A stretch of 38,967 nt of DNA, from NCBI GenBank assembly GCA_902778375.1, contig CACYXJ010000036.1, positions 1-38,967 of the forward strand. Reading direction: 5' to 3'. Numbering within the stretch: the first letter of the stretch is position 1; each line of letters opens with the position of its first letter. Position numbers and translations under genes: made by a program. The notes beneath the pieces are model-generated. The model worked only from the letters and a program-made list of their open reading frames with translations. It did not search any database and was not told where the DNA came from. Below, piece by piece: positions 23,992 through 33,510 of this stretch. Source of the DNA: an uncultured Erysipelotrichaceae bacterium. GTDB lineage: Bacteria > Bacillota_I > Bacilli_A > Erysipelotrichales > Erysipelotrichaceae.

Positions 23992-25266
23992 ATGAAAAAC
24001 ACGGAACTGAAACAATTTATCCTGGACGGTCATCTGGATGAAAAGCTGGCCTTCCTTTACGGCAGTGAGAATGTGGAAGCGGAAAAGGAACGCTATCTGT
24101 CTGTCCTGCAGAAGACACTCGATCTCTTCGGCGATAGTGAAACCAAACTGTTCTCCGCTCCCGGCCGTACCGAAGTCGGCGGCAACCATACCGACCACCA
24201 GCTCGGCCGTGTTCTGGCTGCCAGCATCAACCTGGATACCATCGCAGCCGTCGTGCCGAGTGAAGACAACGTGGTGCGTCTGGCATCGCGCGGCTTCGAG
24301 ATCAAGCCGGTCGATATCAGCGATACCGAGATTCGTCTCGAGGAAAAGAACACGACCGAATCACTGATCCGCGGTGTCGCGGCCGGTCTGCAGGAAAGAG
24401 GTTATAAAACAGGCGGCTTCATGGCCTATTCCGAAAGCGATGTCATCGCCGGCGGCGGCATGTCGTCTTCGGCAGCCTTCGAAGTCCTGCTGGGAACGAT
24501 CCAGAGCTATCTGTACAATGACGGCAAGGTATCGGCGGAAGAAATCGCCAAGATCGGACAGTATGCCGAAAATGTGTATTTCATGAAAGCATCTGGTCTG
24601 ATGGACCAGATGGCTTCCTCCGTCGGAAGTTTCGTCGCCATCGATTTCTATGAAAAGGAATCGCCGGTCGTTACCAAGGTTCCGTTCGATCCGGAAGAAT
24701 ACGGCATCGACCTGATCCTGACCGACATCGGTGCCGACCATGCCGAACTGTCCGATGAGTACAGCGCAATTCCGAATGAAATGAAGGGTGTTGCCAGAAG
24801 ACTGCATCAGGAAGTCCTCAGCCGCTGCACGGTCGAGGAACTGCTGGCAAACGTTGCCGAGATCAGGGAGAACTGCGGCGACAGGGCATTCTTACGAGCC
24901 TATCATTTCCTCAACGAAACCAAGCGTGCCGAAGATGAAAAGACAGCACTGCTGAACAAGGATATCGATACCTTCCTGAAACTTGTCAGGGAATCGGGAT
25001 ATTCCTCCTGGATGTATCTGCAGAACATCTCGGTACCGGGTGCCCGCGGCGAACAGCCGGTGGCTCTCGGTCTGGCCCTTAGCGATGCCGTTCTCGGCAA
25101 TGAAGGCGCATACCGCGTTCACGGCGGCGGCTTTGCCGGCACCATCCAGGCATTCGTTCCCAAGGCCAAGACAGAACAGTATATCAGGACACTGGAAGCC
25201 GCATTCGGTGAAGGATGCTGCTATATTCTCAAGATCCGCGGTGTCGGCGGAACCGAAGTCGTATAA
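23992..25266 (+). CDS. galK: Galactokinase (GHMP kinase family)
   Basis: The 424-residue protein has APGRTEVGGNHTDHQ near residues 56-70, a variant of the galactokinase signature PGRVNxIGEHTDY, followed by the GHMP ATP-binding loop AGGGMSSSAAF near 153-163. SGLMDQMASSVG near 202 has the catalytic Asp, and HGGGFAGTIQAF near 378 is the third GHMP motif. It phosphorylates galactose or a related sugar with ATP. It stands alone, with no galT, galE or transporter nearby; it sits between rnc and a HerA-like ATPase. A related sugar kinase role cannot be ruled out. Confidence 0.88.
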   Translation: MKNTELKQFILDGHLDEKLAFLYGSENVEAEKERYLSVLQKTLDLFGDSETKLFSAPGRTEVGGNHTDHQLGRVLAASINLDTIAAVVPSEDNVVRLASRGFEIKPVDISDTEIRLEEKNTTESLIRGVAAGLQERGYKTGGFMAYSESDVIAGGGMSSSAAFEVLLGTIQSYLYNDGKVSAEEIAKIGQYAENVYFMKASGLMDQMASSVGSFVAIDFYEKESPVVTKVPFDPEEYGIDLILTDIGADHAELSDEYSAIPNEMKGVARRLHQEVLSRCTVEELLANVAEIRENCGDRAFLRAYHFLNETKRAEDEKTALLNKDIDTFLKLVRESGYSSWMYLQNISVPGARGEQPVALGLALSDAVLGNEGAYRVHGGGFAGTIQAFVPKAKTEQYIRTLEAAFGEGCCYILKIRGVGGTEVV

Positions 25267-25278
25267 GGGAGAAACGTC

Positions 25279-26778
25279 ATGATCAAGGATGACAGGATTT
25301 TACTGGGAAAGGCCGGCGATCTCGATATTTCGATGATTCCCCGGCAGATGAACCGCCACGGCCTGATTGCCGGTGCTTCGGGAACCGGCAAGACTACAAC
25401 ACTGCGCGTCATTGCTGAAGGCCTCAGCGATCTCGGTGTTCCATGCTTTGTGGCCGACGTCAAGGGTGACCTCAGCGGTCTGATCAATCCCGGCGATATG
25501 GAACGGATCCAGGGACGTGTCGATAGCATGGAACTGGAAGGCTTCACTACCGGCAAATATCCGGTGCGGTTCTTCGACGTCTACCGCAAGAAGGGACATC
25601 CGATCCGCGCCGTCATGCAGCAGGTCGATCCGGTTCTGCTTTCGCGTATTCTCGATCTCTCCGATGTCCAGCAGGGTGTTCTGAACATTATCTTCAAGGT
25701 CGCCGAGGATATGGATCTCGACATTATCGACATGGAGGACCTCAAAGCCATGTGTGTCTATGTCGGCGAACATTCCAAGGAATACACCGTCAAATACGGC
25801 AATGTCTCCAAGCAGAGCATCGGCGCCATTCAGAGACGTCTTCTTGAACTGGAAAACCAGCAGGGAAACCTTCTCTTCGGTATGCCGCAGCTGGATATCA
25901 ATGATCTGCTGCAGATGACCTACGACGGCAAGGGAATGATCACGATGCTGGAGTGCGACGAGCTCTTCCATCATCCGATGACCTATTCGACATTCCTGCT
26001 GTGGCTGCTCGACAGCATCTACCGCGAACTGCCGGAAGTCGGCGATCTGGAAAAACCGAAGATGGTATTCTTCTTCGACGAAGCCCATCTGCTGTTCTCC
26101 AATACATCGCGCCAGCTGATGGAAAAGATCGAACAGATCATCAAACTGATCCGTTCCAAGGGTGTCGGTATCTTCTTCATCACCCAGGCACCGTCCGATC
26201 TGCCCAACAGCGTCCTGGCCCAGCTTTCCAACCGCATCCAGCATGCCCTGAGAGCCTATACACCGGCCGAACTGAAGAATGTCAAGCTGGCCGCTGATGC
26301 GTTCCGCCAGAATCCGGAACTGGATACGGCAGCCGTCATCACGGAAATGAAGACCGGCTATGCCCTGGTTTCCGTTCTCGATGAGGAAGGCGCGCCGACG
26401 ATCGTTCAGCACACGAAGATCTGTCCGCCGCGTTCCTCGATGGATATCGCTTCCGACGAGGAGCGGGAAGCTGTGATCCGCAATGACTCCGTCGGTGCAA
26501 GATATGACCAGGAATACGATCCGGTCAGCGCCCTGGAACTGATGGATGATATCTATGCCCAGGAAGCGGAGGAAAAAGAACGTATTGCCGAAGAAAAACG
26601 TCTGGCGAAGGAAGAGGAACAGCGTCAGAAGCAGGAAGCCCGCGAACAGGCCCGTCGTGAAAAGGAAGGGGACTGGATGGAACAGCTCTCCCGCAAGGCG
26701 AAGAGAAAAGCCCAGAACGAGCTGATCAACGTCGGTATCCGTTCCGCCCGCAAGTTCCTCAAGGGACTCTTCAAGTAA
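25279..26778 (+). CDS. HerA/YjgR-like (DUF853) ATPase
   Basis: The 499-residue protein has Walker A GASGTGKTTTLR near residues 32-43 and Walker B MVFFFDEAHLLF near 262-273, with PSDLPNSVLAQLSNRIQHALRAYTP near 310-334, the pattern of the HerA/FtsK-fold YjgR family. The C-terminal 60 residues are a highly charged helix (EEKERIAEEKRLAKEEEQRQ and on), probably a coiled coil. A role in DNA handling is suggested by the fold, but the function of YjgR proteins is not established. GGGAGAAA precedes the ATG. A terminator follows. Confidence 0.88.
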   Translation: MIKDDRILLGKAGDLDISMIPRQMNRHGLIAGASGTGKTTTLRVIAEGLSDLGVPCFVADVKGDLSGLINPGDMERIQGRVDSMELEGFTTGKYPVRFFDVYRKKGHPIRAVMQQVDPVLLSRILDLSDVQQGVLNIIFKVAEDMDLDIIDMEDLKAMCVYVGEHSKEYTVKYGNVSKQSIGAIQRRLLELENQQGNLLFGMPQLDINDLLQMTYDGKGMITMLECDELFHHPMTYSTFLLWLLDSIYRELPEVGDLEKPKMVFFFDEAHLLFSNTSRQLMEKIEQIIKLIRSKGVGIFFITQAPSDLPNSVLAQLSNRIQHALRAYTPAELKNVKLAADAFRQNPELDTAAVITEMKTGYALVSVLDEEGAPTIVQHTKICPPRSSMDIASDEEREAVIRNDSVGARYDQEYDPVSALELMDDIYAQEAEEKERIAEEKRLAKEEEQRQKQEAREQARREKEGDWMEQLSRKAKRKAQNELINVGIRSARKFLKGLFK

Positions 26779-26791
26779 CTGATAAATCATC

Positions 26792-26820
26792 AAGCCGTCT
26801 GCGGACGGCTTCTCATTTTT
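26792..26820 (+). terminator. Intrinsic terminator after the YjgR-like gene
   Basis: AAGCCGTC pairs with GACGGCTT around a TGCG loop, followed by CTCATTTTT. It ends the recG-rnc-galK-yjgR run. Confidence 0.85.
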
Positions 26821-26830
26821 GTGATACAAT
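26821..26830 (+). promoter_or_regulatory. Extended -10 promoter of polC
   Basis: TGATACAAT, an extended -10 of the TGnTACAAT type, lies 21 bases before the polC ATG. The same form occurs at 13688-13696. The -35 zone falls in the preceding terminator, which fits an extended -10 promoter. Confidence 0.5.
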
Positions 26831-26851
26831 GATGAACCGACAGGAATCCAT

Positions 26852-29800
26852 ATGACAGACAGATTTCATGACCTGCTGAAGGCAAAAATGAATACCGAGA
26901 CGGATCCCGGCGCACTTGCTGTGCAGAGGATCTGTTTTTACCGGGACAGGAACCTGCTCGAGGTAATGCTGCATGCCCCGGCAGTTTTGTCATGTCCGGA
27001 ATATGAGCATATCGAAACGATCATCAAAGAATATACCGGCAGCAATGTCCTGCTGAAAATCACCGCCGCTGACCAGACTCTCAGCGCCAGCGAAATGCAG
27101 CGCTATCTGAACCGTCTGTACGAAAGCGATCCGGAAACGCAGATCCTGACGTCCTCCATCGTCCGCTATGACAGCGGCAGAAAATCACTTGCGTTCCAGT
27201 ATGGTGACGAAAACGACAGCGAACGGGCAAGTGCCTGCGCGGAAAATGTCAATGCCATGCTGGCAAGGATCGGAGCCGGAAGCATCCAGGTCAGCTTCAC
27301 CGTCGCCGAACGGCAGGAATCTGTCGTAAAGGATATTCCGCTCGATGCGATTCCGCTGCCGGAAGAGCCGAAGGAAGAAACTGTAAAACAGCCGAAGCGG
27401 ACCTATTACCGGACAAAGATGAGCGATTACACGGCGATCGATCTGAAGGATGTCCATGATCCGGTATCCGAGATACAGTTCGAAGCCGATGTTTTCAATA
27501 TCGAAACGATCGAAACGAAAAAGACAAAGAAGATGATCCAGACCCTGTCTGTCTTTGACGGAACCGATGCGATCGCTGTCAAACGCTTTGAAGGCAGGGG
27601 AATCACCCGCGAGGAACTTGCCGAAGTCAAAAAGGGCGACCGGATCAGGGTATACGGCCGGATCGAATATGACACCTTTGCCAATGATCTGGTCTGCACG
27701 GCCCAGAATATCGAAAAGGTCGAGCGTGAAAAGATCATTGATACCGCTGATGAAAAACGTGTCGAATTCCATATGCATACGAACATGTCGGAAATGGACG
27801 GCGTGTGCGATATCAGCGAAATCGTAAGGTACGCCTGGGATATCGGCCATCGCGGCATCGTCATCACTGATCATGCCGACGTGCAGTCGTTTGTCAAGGC
27901 CTTCAACAACGCCCAGTCGCTGAAAAAGCAGGATCCTTCCCGCGATTTCAAGGTCGGTCTTGGCTGCGAGATGAACCTTGCCAACGACCATCTTCTGATC
28001 GTCCGCAATGCCACTGACGGTCTGATCGACGACCAGGAGTATATTTCCTTCGACCTCGAGACGACAGGACTGTCCTGCTATTATGACCATATCATCGAAT
28101 TCGGCGCTGTCCGGATCAAAAACCAGACCGTTACCGACAGGCTGCAGATGTTCATCAGGCCGCCGGTACCGATTCCTTCCTTTATCAGCGCCAAGACAAA
28201 TATCACCAATGACATGGTGAAAAACGCGAAAACATTCCCGGAAGCGGTCGATGAGATCCTTGAGTGGATCGGCGACGGTATTCTTGTCGCCCATAACGCC
28301 ACATTCGACCTGCATTTCATGAACGAGGAACTGCGCCGTCTCGGCCGTCCGCCGCTCAGGAATACAGTGATCGATACCCTGGACATGTCTCGCGCCATCC
28401 TGCGGGAAAGAAGAGCATACCGACTCGGCAATGTCGCCAGGAACTACCGTGTTTCCTACGACGAGGAAGTGGCACACCGTGCCGACTACGATGCCGAGGC
28501 GCTGGCCGGTGTCTTCATGTGTCTGCTCAAGGATGCCAGGACAAAGTTCCAGGCCCGCACTATCCGCGACCTGCAGGAGAAGATCCAGGACGAAACCGCC
28601 TATGTCAAGGTCAGACGCACGCACGTCTGCGTCGTCGCAAAGAATCATGACGGTCTGAAGGCTCTTTATAAACTGGTGACTGAATCCAATACCAGGACGC
28701 TTGCGGTCATGGGCAAAGCCTCCGGCAAGGAGGGCACCGATGTCGCGGCAGAACCGCGTATCCTGCGCTCCGAGCTGCAGAAACACAGAGAAAACCTTTT
28801 GCTCGGAAGCGCCTGCATGAACGGCGAAGTGTTCGAACTGGCATGCAACGGTGACGATGCGAGACTGGAAGCGGCAATGCGTTTCTATGACTATATCGAA
28901 CTGCAGCCGCTGGCCAATTTCTCCAACTCCCTGGCGATGGGCAGCATTCCTTCCATGGAACGCCTCAAAGCGGTGCAGAAACGCATCATAGCCATGGCGA
29001 AGAAGCTGAATATACCGGTCATTGCCGACAGCGACGCTCATTACTGCAAAAAGGAAGAGAAGATCTTCCGTGATGTCTATATCATGAGCCAGGGGATCGG
29101 CGGTGCGACCCATCCGCTTTATATCCGCGACGAACGGCTCAGATGGCGGACAAAGAATCCCGAACAGCATATCCGCTTCACCGATGAGATGAAACAGGAA
29201 TTTGCCTGGCTCGACGATCCGCAGCTGGTTGAGGAAATCGTCATCGAAAATCCCAACAGGCTGTTCGATACGATCGAAGAAGTCCGTCCGGTTCCGGCAG
29301 GTACTTTCCCGCCACATGTCGAAGGTTCCGATGACAAGCTGAGGGAGATCTGCCATACGACAGCGATGAATCTGTACGGCTATGAAGGAAAGATTCCGGA
29401 AATCGTCACGAAGCGTCTCGATGAGGAACTCGACAACATCATCCGCAACGGTTTCGGCGTTCATTACTACATTGCCCATCTGCTCGTCAAAAAGAGCAAC
29501 GAGGACGGCTATGTCGTCGGCTCCCGTGGTTCGGTAGGATCCTCCTTTACGGCAACGATGTCGGGAATCACCGAAGTCAATCCGCTGCGTCCGCATTACC
29601 TTTGTCCGAAATGCCGTTACAGCGAATGGATCGACGATCCGGAGATCAAATCCGGCTTCGACCTGGAAGATAAGAAATGTCCGCATTGCGGAACGGTCAT
29701 GAAGGGCAACGGTCAGAATATTCCGTTCCAGACATTCCTCGGATTCGATGCCGACAAGACGCCGGATATCGACCTGAACTTCTCGAACGAATACCAGTGG

Positions 29801-31210
29801 CGCGCCCATGCCTTCATCAAGGAGGTATTCGGCGAAGACCATGCCTACCGTGCCGGCACGATCAGCACCGTTGCCGAAAAGACAGCATACGGCTATGTTT
29901 CCGGCTATTGCGAGAAGATGAATATCACCGACATGCGCCGGGCAATGAGAGACTATCTCGCCTCCGGCTGTCAGAATGTCAAGCGCACGACCGGCCAGCA
30001 TCCCGGCGGCATTATCATCATTCCTGACACATATGAGGCAGAAGACTTCACACCGGTGCAGTATCCGGCCAACGACCCGACTTCCGACTGGAAGACGACC
30101 CATTACGACTTCCACGACATTCACGACAATGTCCTGAAGTTCGATATCCTCGGCCATGTCGATCCGACAGCGATGCGTCTTCTGCAGAATATCTCGGAAA
30201 GAAAACCGATGGATATTCCGATGAACGATCCGGAGACGCTGAGCCTGTTCTACAGCGACGACGCACTGAAGGCCGATCCCCGCATCTACAAGAAGGAAAC
30301 CGGGGCACTGGGACTGCCGGAATTCGGCACCCGAACGACCCGCGGCGTCCTCGAGGAGACAAGACCGAAGAAGTTCTCCGATCTGGTCATTATTTCCGGT
30401 CTTTCCCACGGTACCGACGTCTGGTCGGGAAATGCCCAGGAACTGATCCGCAGCGGTCATCCGCTGGAGGAAGTCATCGGCTGCCGTGACGATATCATGA
30501 CCTATCTCCTGGACAAGAAACTGGAACCGATCGACGCCTTCAAGATCATGGAGGACGTCCGTAAAGGCAGAGGCCTGCGTCCCGACCAGGAAGAAAAGAT
30601 GAAGAACAGGAACGTGCCGGAATGGTATATCGATTCCTGCAAGAAGATCAAATACATGTTCCCGAAGGCGCATGCTGTCGCCTACGTCATGATGGCGATG
30701 CGCATCGCCTGGTACAAGGTCCATGAACCGCTGAACTTCTATATCCAGTATCTGTCGTTGCGCTGCGATGCCTATGAAATCGATACGATGGTCAGGGGCC
30801 TCGATGCCGTGCGCAGCCGGATGAACGACATTGCTTCACGCCGCGACGACCGGAATGCGGCCGTGCCTGTCTCCACCAAGGAGAGAGCACTGTACGATAC
30901 CCTGGAAGTGTGCGAGGAATTGTATGCCCGCGGCTTCAGTATCAGCAAGGTCGATCTTTACCGTTCGAAAGCGACCCAGTTTGTCCGCGATCCCGACAAC
31001 GACAAGGCAATCATTCCGCCGTTCTCGGTCATCGACGGCCTGGGCGGCAACGTTGCCCGCTCGATCGAAAAAGCCCGCAGCGAGGCACCGTTCCTCTCCA
31101 AGGAGGACGTCCTGCGCCGCACCCAGCTTTCCGCCAGCCTGCTCAAGAAACTTGAGATCATGGGCTGCCTGGAAGGGATGCAGGAAACAAACCAGATGTC
31201 GCTGTTCTGA
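26852..31210 (+). CDS. polC: DNA polymerase III alpha subunit, PolC type
   Basis: The 1452-residue protein is the Gram-positive replicative polymerase. In order it shows an N-terminal and OB-type region (residues 1-300), the PHP domain starting HMHTNMSEMDG near 305, and the inserted proofreading exonuclease with SFDLETTGL near 398 and HNATFDLHFMNEEL near 480. The PHP domain resumes (DSDAHYC near 727). A zinc-binding CPKCRYSEW with a later CPHCG lies near 917-950, and the polymerase core has TPDIDLNFS near 970 and HPGGIIIIP near 1049. The length is normal for PolC. AGGAA precedes the ATG. A long open frame on the opposite strand is a codon-usage shadow. Confidence 0.97.
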   Translation: MTDRFHDLLKAKMNTETDPGALAVQRICFYRDRNLLEVMLHAPAVLSCPEYEHIETIIKEYTGSNVLLKITAADQTLSASEMQRYLNRLYESDPETQILTSSIVRYDSGRKSLAFQYGDENDSERASACAENVNAMLARIGAGSIQVSFTVAERQESVVKDIPLDAIPLPEEPKEETVKQPKRTYYRTKMSDYTAIDLKDVHDPVSEIQFEADVFNIETIETKKTKKMIQTLSVFDGTDAIAVKRFEGRGITREELAEVKKGDRIRVYGRIEYDTFANDLVCTAQNIEKVEREKIIDTADEKRVEFHMHTNMSEMDGVCDISEIVRYAWDIGHRGIVITDHADVQSFVKAFNNAQSLKKQDPSRDFKVGLGCEMNLANDHLLIVRNATDGLIDDQEYISFDLETTGLSCYYDHIIEFGAVRIKNQTVTDRLQMFIRPPVPIPSFISAKTNITNDMVKNAKTFPEAVDEILEWIGDGILVAHNATFDLHFMNEELRRLGRPPLRNTVIDTLDMSRAILRERRAYRLGNVARNYRVSYDEEVAHRADYDAEALAGVFMCLLKDARTKFQARTIRDLQEKIQDETAYVKVRRTHVCVVAKNHDGLKALYKLVTESNTRTLAVMGKASGKEGTDVAAEPRILRSELQKHRENLLLGSACMNGEVFELACNGDDARLEAAMRFYDYIELQPLANFSNSLAMGSIPSMERLKAVQKRIIAMAKKLNIPVIADSDAHYCKKEEKIFRDVYIMSQGIGGATHPLYIRDERLRWRTKNPEQHIRFTDEMKQEFAWLDDPQLVEEIVIENPNRLFDTIEEVRPVPAGTFPPHVEGSDDKLREICHTTAMNLYGYEGKIPEIVTKRLDEELDNIIRNGFGVHYYIAHLLVKKSNEDGYVVGSRGSVGSSFTATMSGITEVNPLRPHYLCPKCRYSEWIDDPEIKSGFDLEDKKCPHCGTVMKGNGQNIPFQTFLGFDADKTPDIDLNFSNEYQWRAHAFIKEVFGEDHAYRAGTISTVAEKTAYGYVSGYCEKMNITDMRRAMRDYLASGCQNVKRTTGQHPGGIIIIPDTYEAEDFTPVQYPANDPTSDWKTTHYDFHDIHDNVLKFDILGHVDPTAMRLLQNISERKPMDIPMNDPETLSLFYSDDALKADPRIYKKETGALGLPEFGTRTTRGVLEETRPKKFSDLVIISGLSHGTDVWSGNAQELIRSGHPLEEVIGCRDDIMTYLLDKKLEPIDAFKIMEDVRKGRGLRPDQEEKMKNRNVPEWYIDSCKKIKYMFPKAHAVAYVMMAMRIAWYKVHEPLNFYIQYLSLRCDAYEIDTMVRGLDAVRSRMNDIASRRDDRNAAVPVSTKERALYDTLEVCEELYARGFSISKVDLYRSKATQFVRDPDNDKAIIPPFSVIDGLGGNVARSIEKARSEAPFLSKEDVLRRTQLSASLLKKLEIMGCLEGMQETNQMSLF

Positions 31211-31230
31211 ACAGCAGAAGGAGAATGCAT

Positions 31231-31437
31231 ATGATCTGTCCGATCTGCGGAACGGAAATGGAACAAGGTGTCATCGAAAGCGCGGAAGCGATCAATTTCC
31301 TGATGACGGAACAGTTTATCAACAAACCGGATGAAGCAAACGGCGAATTCAGTCTTGCCAGACCCGGCATGGTGAAACGGGCAGTGAAGGAAGCGTTTGT
31401 ATGCCGGAACTGCCGCAAGGTAATCATCGATTTCTGA
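31231..31437 (+). CDS. Small zinc-ribbon protein (CPxCG-type)
   Basis: The 68-residue protein starts MICPICGTEMEQGVIES and ends with CRNCRKVIIDF, so four cysteines form one zinc ribbon. The type is common in Bacillota as a short protein of unknown function. AAGGAG lies 8 bases before the ATG at 31231; another ATG at 31225 is too close to that site. It begins 20 bases after polC and is probably read from the same transcript. The thrS promoter begins right after its stop. Confidence 0.8.
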   Translation: MICPICGTEMEQGVIESAEAINFLMTEQFINKPDEANGEFSLARPGMVKRAVKEAFVCRNCRKVIIDF

Positions 31438-31439
31438 GT

Positions 31440-31468
31440 TTGACATCGATAAGGTAAAATTGTATAAC
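31440..31468 (+). promoter_or_regulatory. Promoter of the thrS T-box leader
   Basis: A perfect TTGACA is followed after 17 bases by TATAAC. Transcription would begin near 31475, giving a leader of about 245 bases. Confidence 0.8.
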
Positions 31469-31474
31469 AAAGTA

Positions 31475-31700
31475 GACAAATGCAATGAAGAGGACACGGT
31501 CTTTCCGCCGTCGATCAAGAGAGTTCGCCGGATGGTGCAAGGCGAATGAGACAGGAAGGCACTACTACCTCGGAGCAGGCTTCGAAAGAAGATCCCGTAT
31601 TCCGCGTTAAGGAACAACGAGTGTCTGCATTATCATGATGCAGGAATAAAGGTGGTACCGCGTTAACAGCGTCCTTTAGAGTGAAGGACGCTTTTATATT
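31475..31700 (+). promoter_or_regulatory. T-box riboswitch controlling thrS
   Basis: The leader contains the T-box core AAAGGTGGTACCGCG at 31648-31662, which pairs with the 3' end of uncharged tRNA. It is followed by a terminator hairpin (GCGTCCTTT with AAGGACGC, then TTTT, 31668-31695). Stem I begins near 31485 (GAAGAGGACACGG). The stretch CACTACTACC near 31561-31570 holds candidate Thr specifier codons (ACT or ACC); I cannot tell which is in the loop. Uncharged tRNA-Thr should favour the antiterminator and read-through into thrS. Confidence 0.9.
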
Positions 31701-31720
31701 GAAGCGAGAAGGGGAAAGAA

Positions 31721-33472
31721 ATGCTGAATTTCAAGGAAAACGAAGAACTGAATGTTCTCAATCACAGCTGTGCCCATATGATGGCGCAGGCTGTCAAACA
31801 CCTGTATCCGCAGGCGAAATTCTGGGTAGGTCCGGTCGTTGAGGAAGGTTTCTATTACGACATCGATCTTGGCGACGATGTCATTCATGACGAAGACCTG
31901 CCGAAGATCGAAAAGGAAATGAAAAAGCTTGCCAAGGATGGCAAGCGCATCGTCCGCCACGAGATCAGCCGCGAGGAAGCGCTGGAACAGTTCAAGGACG
32001 ACGAATACAAGGTCGATCTGATCGAAAGAATGCCGGAAGGCACGAACATATCGATGTATACCCAGGGCGACTTCACCGATCTCTGCCGCGGTCCGCACGT
32101 TGAAAGCACGAAGCTTCTGAAGAACTTCAAGCTGCTGAAACATTCCGGTGCCTACTGGAAGGGCGACAAGAACAACAAGGTCCTGCAGCGTATCTACGGT
32201 GTCTGCCTGCCGGATGCCGAAACTCTGGAAGCACACCTGGCAGATCTCGAAGATGCCAAGCAGAGAGACCACAGAAAGCTCGGCAAGGAAATGGCGATGT
32301 TCATGTTCTCCGAGACAGTCGGTGCCGGCCTGCCGATGTGGCTGCCGAACGGCTTCACGATCCGCCGCATTCTTGCCGACTATATCATGGACAAGGAACT
32401 CTCCCAGGGCTATGTCCATGTCATGACACCGTCCGTTGTCAGCACCAAGCTCTATAAGATCTCCGGCCATCTGGCCCATTATAAGGACGATATGTTCCCG
32501 ATCATGGAAAGGGACGGCGATGAGTACTGCCTCAGACCGATGAACTGTCCGGAACATATGGTCATGTACAAGAGCACACTGCATTCCTACCGCGACCTGC
32601 CGGTCAGAATTGCCGAAATCGCCAATGACTTCCGTTTCGAAGCCGGCGGTGCCCTGACCGGAATCGAGCGTTCCCGTGCCTTTACCCAGAACGACTCCCA
32701 TATCTTCTGCCGTCCCGATCAGATCGCGGATGAAATCAAGAACGTCACGAAACTGATCCTCGATGTATACGGTGATTTCGGTTTTGAAACCTATTCCTTC
32801 CGTCTTTCCCTGAGAGATCCTGAAAACAAGGAAAAGTATTTCGGCAATGACGATCTCTGGGAAAAGAGCGAGGCACAGCTCAGGGAAGTGCTGAAGGAAA
32901 TGGATGTTCCGTTCTACGAAGCGATCGGCGAAGCCGCATTCTACGGACCGAAGATCGATGTCCAGGTCAGAAGCGCGCTCGGCCATGATGTCACGCTTTC
33001 CACGATCCAGCTTGACTATCAGCTGCCGGAACGTTTCGAACTCGAATATGTTGACAGCGAAAGCAACAAGGTACGTCCGGTCGTCATCCACAGAGCCATC
33101 CTCGGCTCCCTCGACCGTTTCGTCGCCTTCCTGCTGGAAGAGACAAAGGGAAATCTGCCGCTGTGGCTGGCACCGAAACAGATGGTTGTCATTCCGGTTG
33201 CTCCGGAAGCCCATGGTGCCTATGCCAATGAAGTCGCGGATATCCTCAGAAGCCATGGCATCCGTGTCTCCGTCGATGCCCGCAATGAAAAGCTCGGCTA
33301 CCGTGTCAGAGAAGCACAGATGAGCAAGATCCCGGTCGAACTGGTTGTCGGCGAAGGCGAGATCCAGGAAAGATCCGTCACTGTCAGACGCTACGGCAAA
33401 AAGGAAGCCGTCAGGATGACGCTCGACGAATTCATCAAAGCTGCGGCAGAAGAGATCAGAAACAGGAAATAA
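31721..33472 (+). CDS. thrS: Threonine-tRNA ligase lacking the TGS domain
   Basis: The 583-residue protein begins directly in the editing region: HSCAHMMAQA near residues 14-23 and DLCRGPHVES near 125-134 keep the His and Cys of the proofreading site. The class II core has RPMNCPEHM near 273 and VIHRAILGSLDR near 455, with the zinc-binding Cys and His, and an anticodon-binding domain follows from about 485. Standard enzymes are about 640 residues with an N-terminal TGS domain. Here that domain is absent, and the T-box terminator just upstream leaves no room for it. AAGGGG precedes the ATG. Expression is under the T-box. Confidence 0.96.
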   Translation: MLNFKENEELNVLNHSCAHMMAQAVKHLYPQAKFWVGPVVEEGFYYDIDLGDDVIHDEDLPKIEKEMKKLAKDGKRIVRHEISREEALEQFKDDEYKVDLIERMPEGTNISMYTQGDFTDLCRGPHVESTKLLKNFKLLKHSGAYWKGDKNNKVLQRIYGVCLPDAETLEAHLADLEDAKQRDHRKLGKEMAMFMFSETVGAGLPMWLPNGFTIRRILADYIMDKELSQGYVHVMTPSVVSTKLYKISGHLAHYKDDMFPIMERDGDEYCLRPMNCPEHMVMYKSTLHSYRDLPVRIAEIANDFRFEAGGALTGIERSRAFTQNDSHIFCRPDQIADEIKNVTKLILDVYGDFGFETYSFRLSLRDPENKEKYFGNDDLWEKSEAQLREVLKEMDVPFYEAIGEAAFYGPKIDVQVRSALGHDVTLSTIQLDYQLPERFELEYVDSESNKVRPVVIHRAILGSLDRFVAFLLEETKGNLPLWLAPKQMVVIPVAPEAHGAYANEVADILRSHGIRVSVDARNEKLGYRVREAQMSKIPVELVVGEGEIQERSVTVRRYGKKEAVRMTLDEFIKAAAEEIRNRK

Positions 33473-33480
33473 GCATAAGA

Positions 33481-33508
33481 AAAGAAGTTCCCGCGAACTT
33501 CTTTTTTT
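33481..33508 (+). terminator. Intrinsic terminator of thrS
   Basis: AAAGAAGTTC pairs perfectly with GAACTTCTTT around CCGC, followed by a T-tract. The A-tract on the other side may let it also act on the convergent lipoprotein gene. Confidence 0.9.
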
Positions 33509-33510
33509 GT

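Noticed and set aside
27185..30724. A 1179-codon open frame on the minus strand opposite polC
   Set aside because: It lies fully inside polC, has no recognised motif or ribosome site, and such long shadows arise from the codon bias of the real gene. The same holds for the frames opposite yjgR (25300-26829), thrS (31694-33256), proS (34609-36153) and guaB (36441-37781).
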